In this document: piece by piece, positions 12,972 through 13,362 of the stretch
Numbering within the stretch: position 1 is the stretch's first letter
How the letters are laid out: each line of letters opens with the position of its first letter
NCBI GenBank assembly: GCA_028292065.1
Contig: JAQGNC010000409.1
Span: 1 to 13,362 of the forward strand
DNA from: Betaproteobacteria bacterium
Lineage (GTDB): Bacteria; Pseudomonadota; Gammaproteobacteria; Burkholderiales; SG8-41
Reading direction: 5' to 3'
DNA length: 13,362 bases
Notes under the pieces: generated by a model
What the model saw: the letters and a program-made list of their open reading frames with translations, nothing else
Database searches by the model: none
What the model was told of the DNA's origin: nothing
Made by a program: the position numbers and the translations under genes

Positions 12972-13362
12972 ATGACCACAGCGCTCGCAATCGCCGCAGC
13001 CGCATTCGTTATGCTCGCGTCGTCCGGCGAGGCAGCACAACGCACTGTCCCCGACAGCGCCGGCCGGAGCTACCCCTCGAAACCGATCCGAGTCATGGTG
13101 CCGCAGGCGCCCGGCGGCAGTAACGACCTCATGGCGCGCTACATCGGCGGGCAGCTCGCCGAGCGCCTCGGCCGGCAGGTCGTGGTGGACAACCGTGCGG
13201 GCGCCGAAGGCATGATCGCGACCGACATCGTCGCGAAAGCGAATCCAGACGGATACACGATCCTCATGGCCTCGACCGCGTTCACGTTGTATCCCGCGGT
13301 CGTTCGCAAGCTCCCGTACGATGCGGTCAAGGATTTCGACTGGATCTCATTGTTCGGCAAAG
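12972..13362 (+). CDS. Bug-family periplasmic solute-binding protein (partial, runs off the window)
   Basis: The first 130 codons of a third Bug/TctC-type binding protein; the frame is open to the last base. The ATG at 12972 has GGAGG 5 nt upstream. An in-frame ATG at 12948 exists but has no ribosome site. A short Ala-rich signal peptide (MTTALAIAAAAFVMLASSGEA, cleaved near residue 22) has little positive charge. A linker of about 13 residues follows, longer than in the other two Bug proteins. Then come YPSKPIRVMVPQAPGGSND (about 34-52), a VVVDNRAGAEGM stretch, and a KANPDGYTILMAS stretch near 91-103, the standard family features. The visible part ends after FDWISLFGK. It shares the family fold with the proteins at 195 and 8813, but the three differ enough to bind different ligands. 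Confidence 0.9.
   Translation, partial: MTTALAIAAAAFVMLASSGEAAQRTVPDSAGRSYPSKPIRVMVPQAPGGSNDLMARYIGGQLAERLGRQVVVDNRAGAEGMIATDIVAKANPDGYTILMASTAFTLYPAVVRKLPYDAVKDFDWISLFGK

Overview
The window reads as chromosomal DNA from a high-GC betaproteobacterium, most likely of the Burkholderiales. This rests on three Bug-type (TctC-family) periplasmic solute-binding proteins, uniformly GC-rich third codon positions, and several families of short dispersed inverted repeats between genes. I see no rRNA, tRNA, CRISPR array, transposase or phage gene.

Layout. (1) Positions 1-90 hold two tandem 42-bp hairpin repeats. (2) 195-1166 (+) is a Bug binding protein that meets a RidA-type enamine/imine deaminase (1516-1163, -) tail to tail with a 4-bp overlap. 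(3) 5979-1626 (-) is a tightly overlapping three-gene unit: a TonB-dependent outer-membrane receptor, a periplasmic YfiR/DUF4154 protein and a membrane hybrid histidine kinase with a CHASE8-like periplasmic domain. It looks like a trans-envelope signalling operon. A small three-helix membrane protein (6397-6119, -) lies upstream. (4) 6628-7724 (+) is a two-gene unit joined by ATGA: a 208-aa protein with a papain/NlpC-like Asn-Cys motif and a Gly/Ser linker, and a 157-aa single-helix or secreted protein. (5) 7783-8749 (+) is an AbrB/MazE-type DNA-binding protein overlapping by 20 nt a DUF6036-like nucleotidyltransferase. This is a candidate toxin-antitoxin or defence pair, with a perfect 12-bp palindrome over its probable promoter. 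(6) 8813-9778 (+) is a second Bug protein. It is followed by a CocE/NonD-type alpha/beta hydrolase (9911-11662, +) bracketed by two copies of one palindromic repeat family. (7) 11867-12838 (+) is an ATP-type 6-phosphofructokinase with an Asp-to-Asn change at the position of E. coli Asp103. (8) After a GC-rich palindromic repeat, a third Bug gene starts at 12972 and runs off the window.

How the genes work together. The Bug proteins probably bind small carboxylates or related organic compounds in the periplasm, and no TctA/TctB membrane partner is present. The receptor, YfiR and kinase genes overlap by only 4 and 1 nt, so they are probably co-translated. They suggest a route from an outer-membrane ligand through a periplasmic regulator to an inner-membrane phosphorelay. 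The two short-gene pairs at 6.6-8.7 kb are the accessory-looking part of the window and the best candidates for something poorly described. All calls come from reading the sequence; no database search was run.
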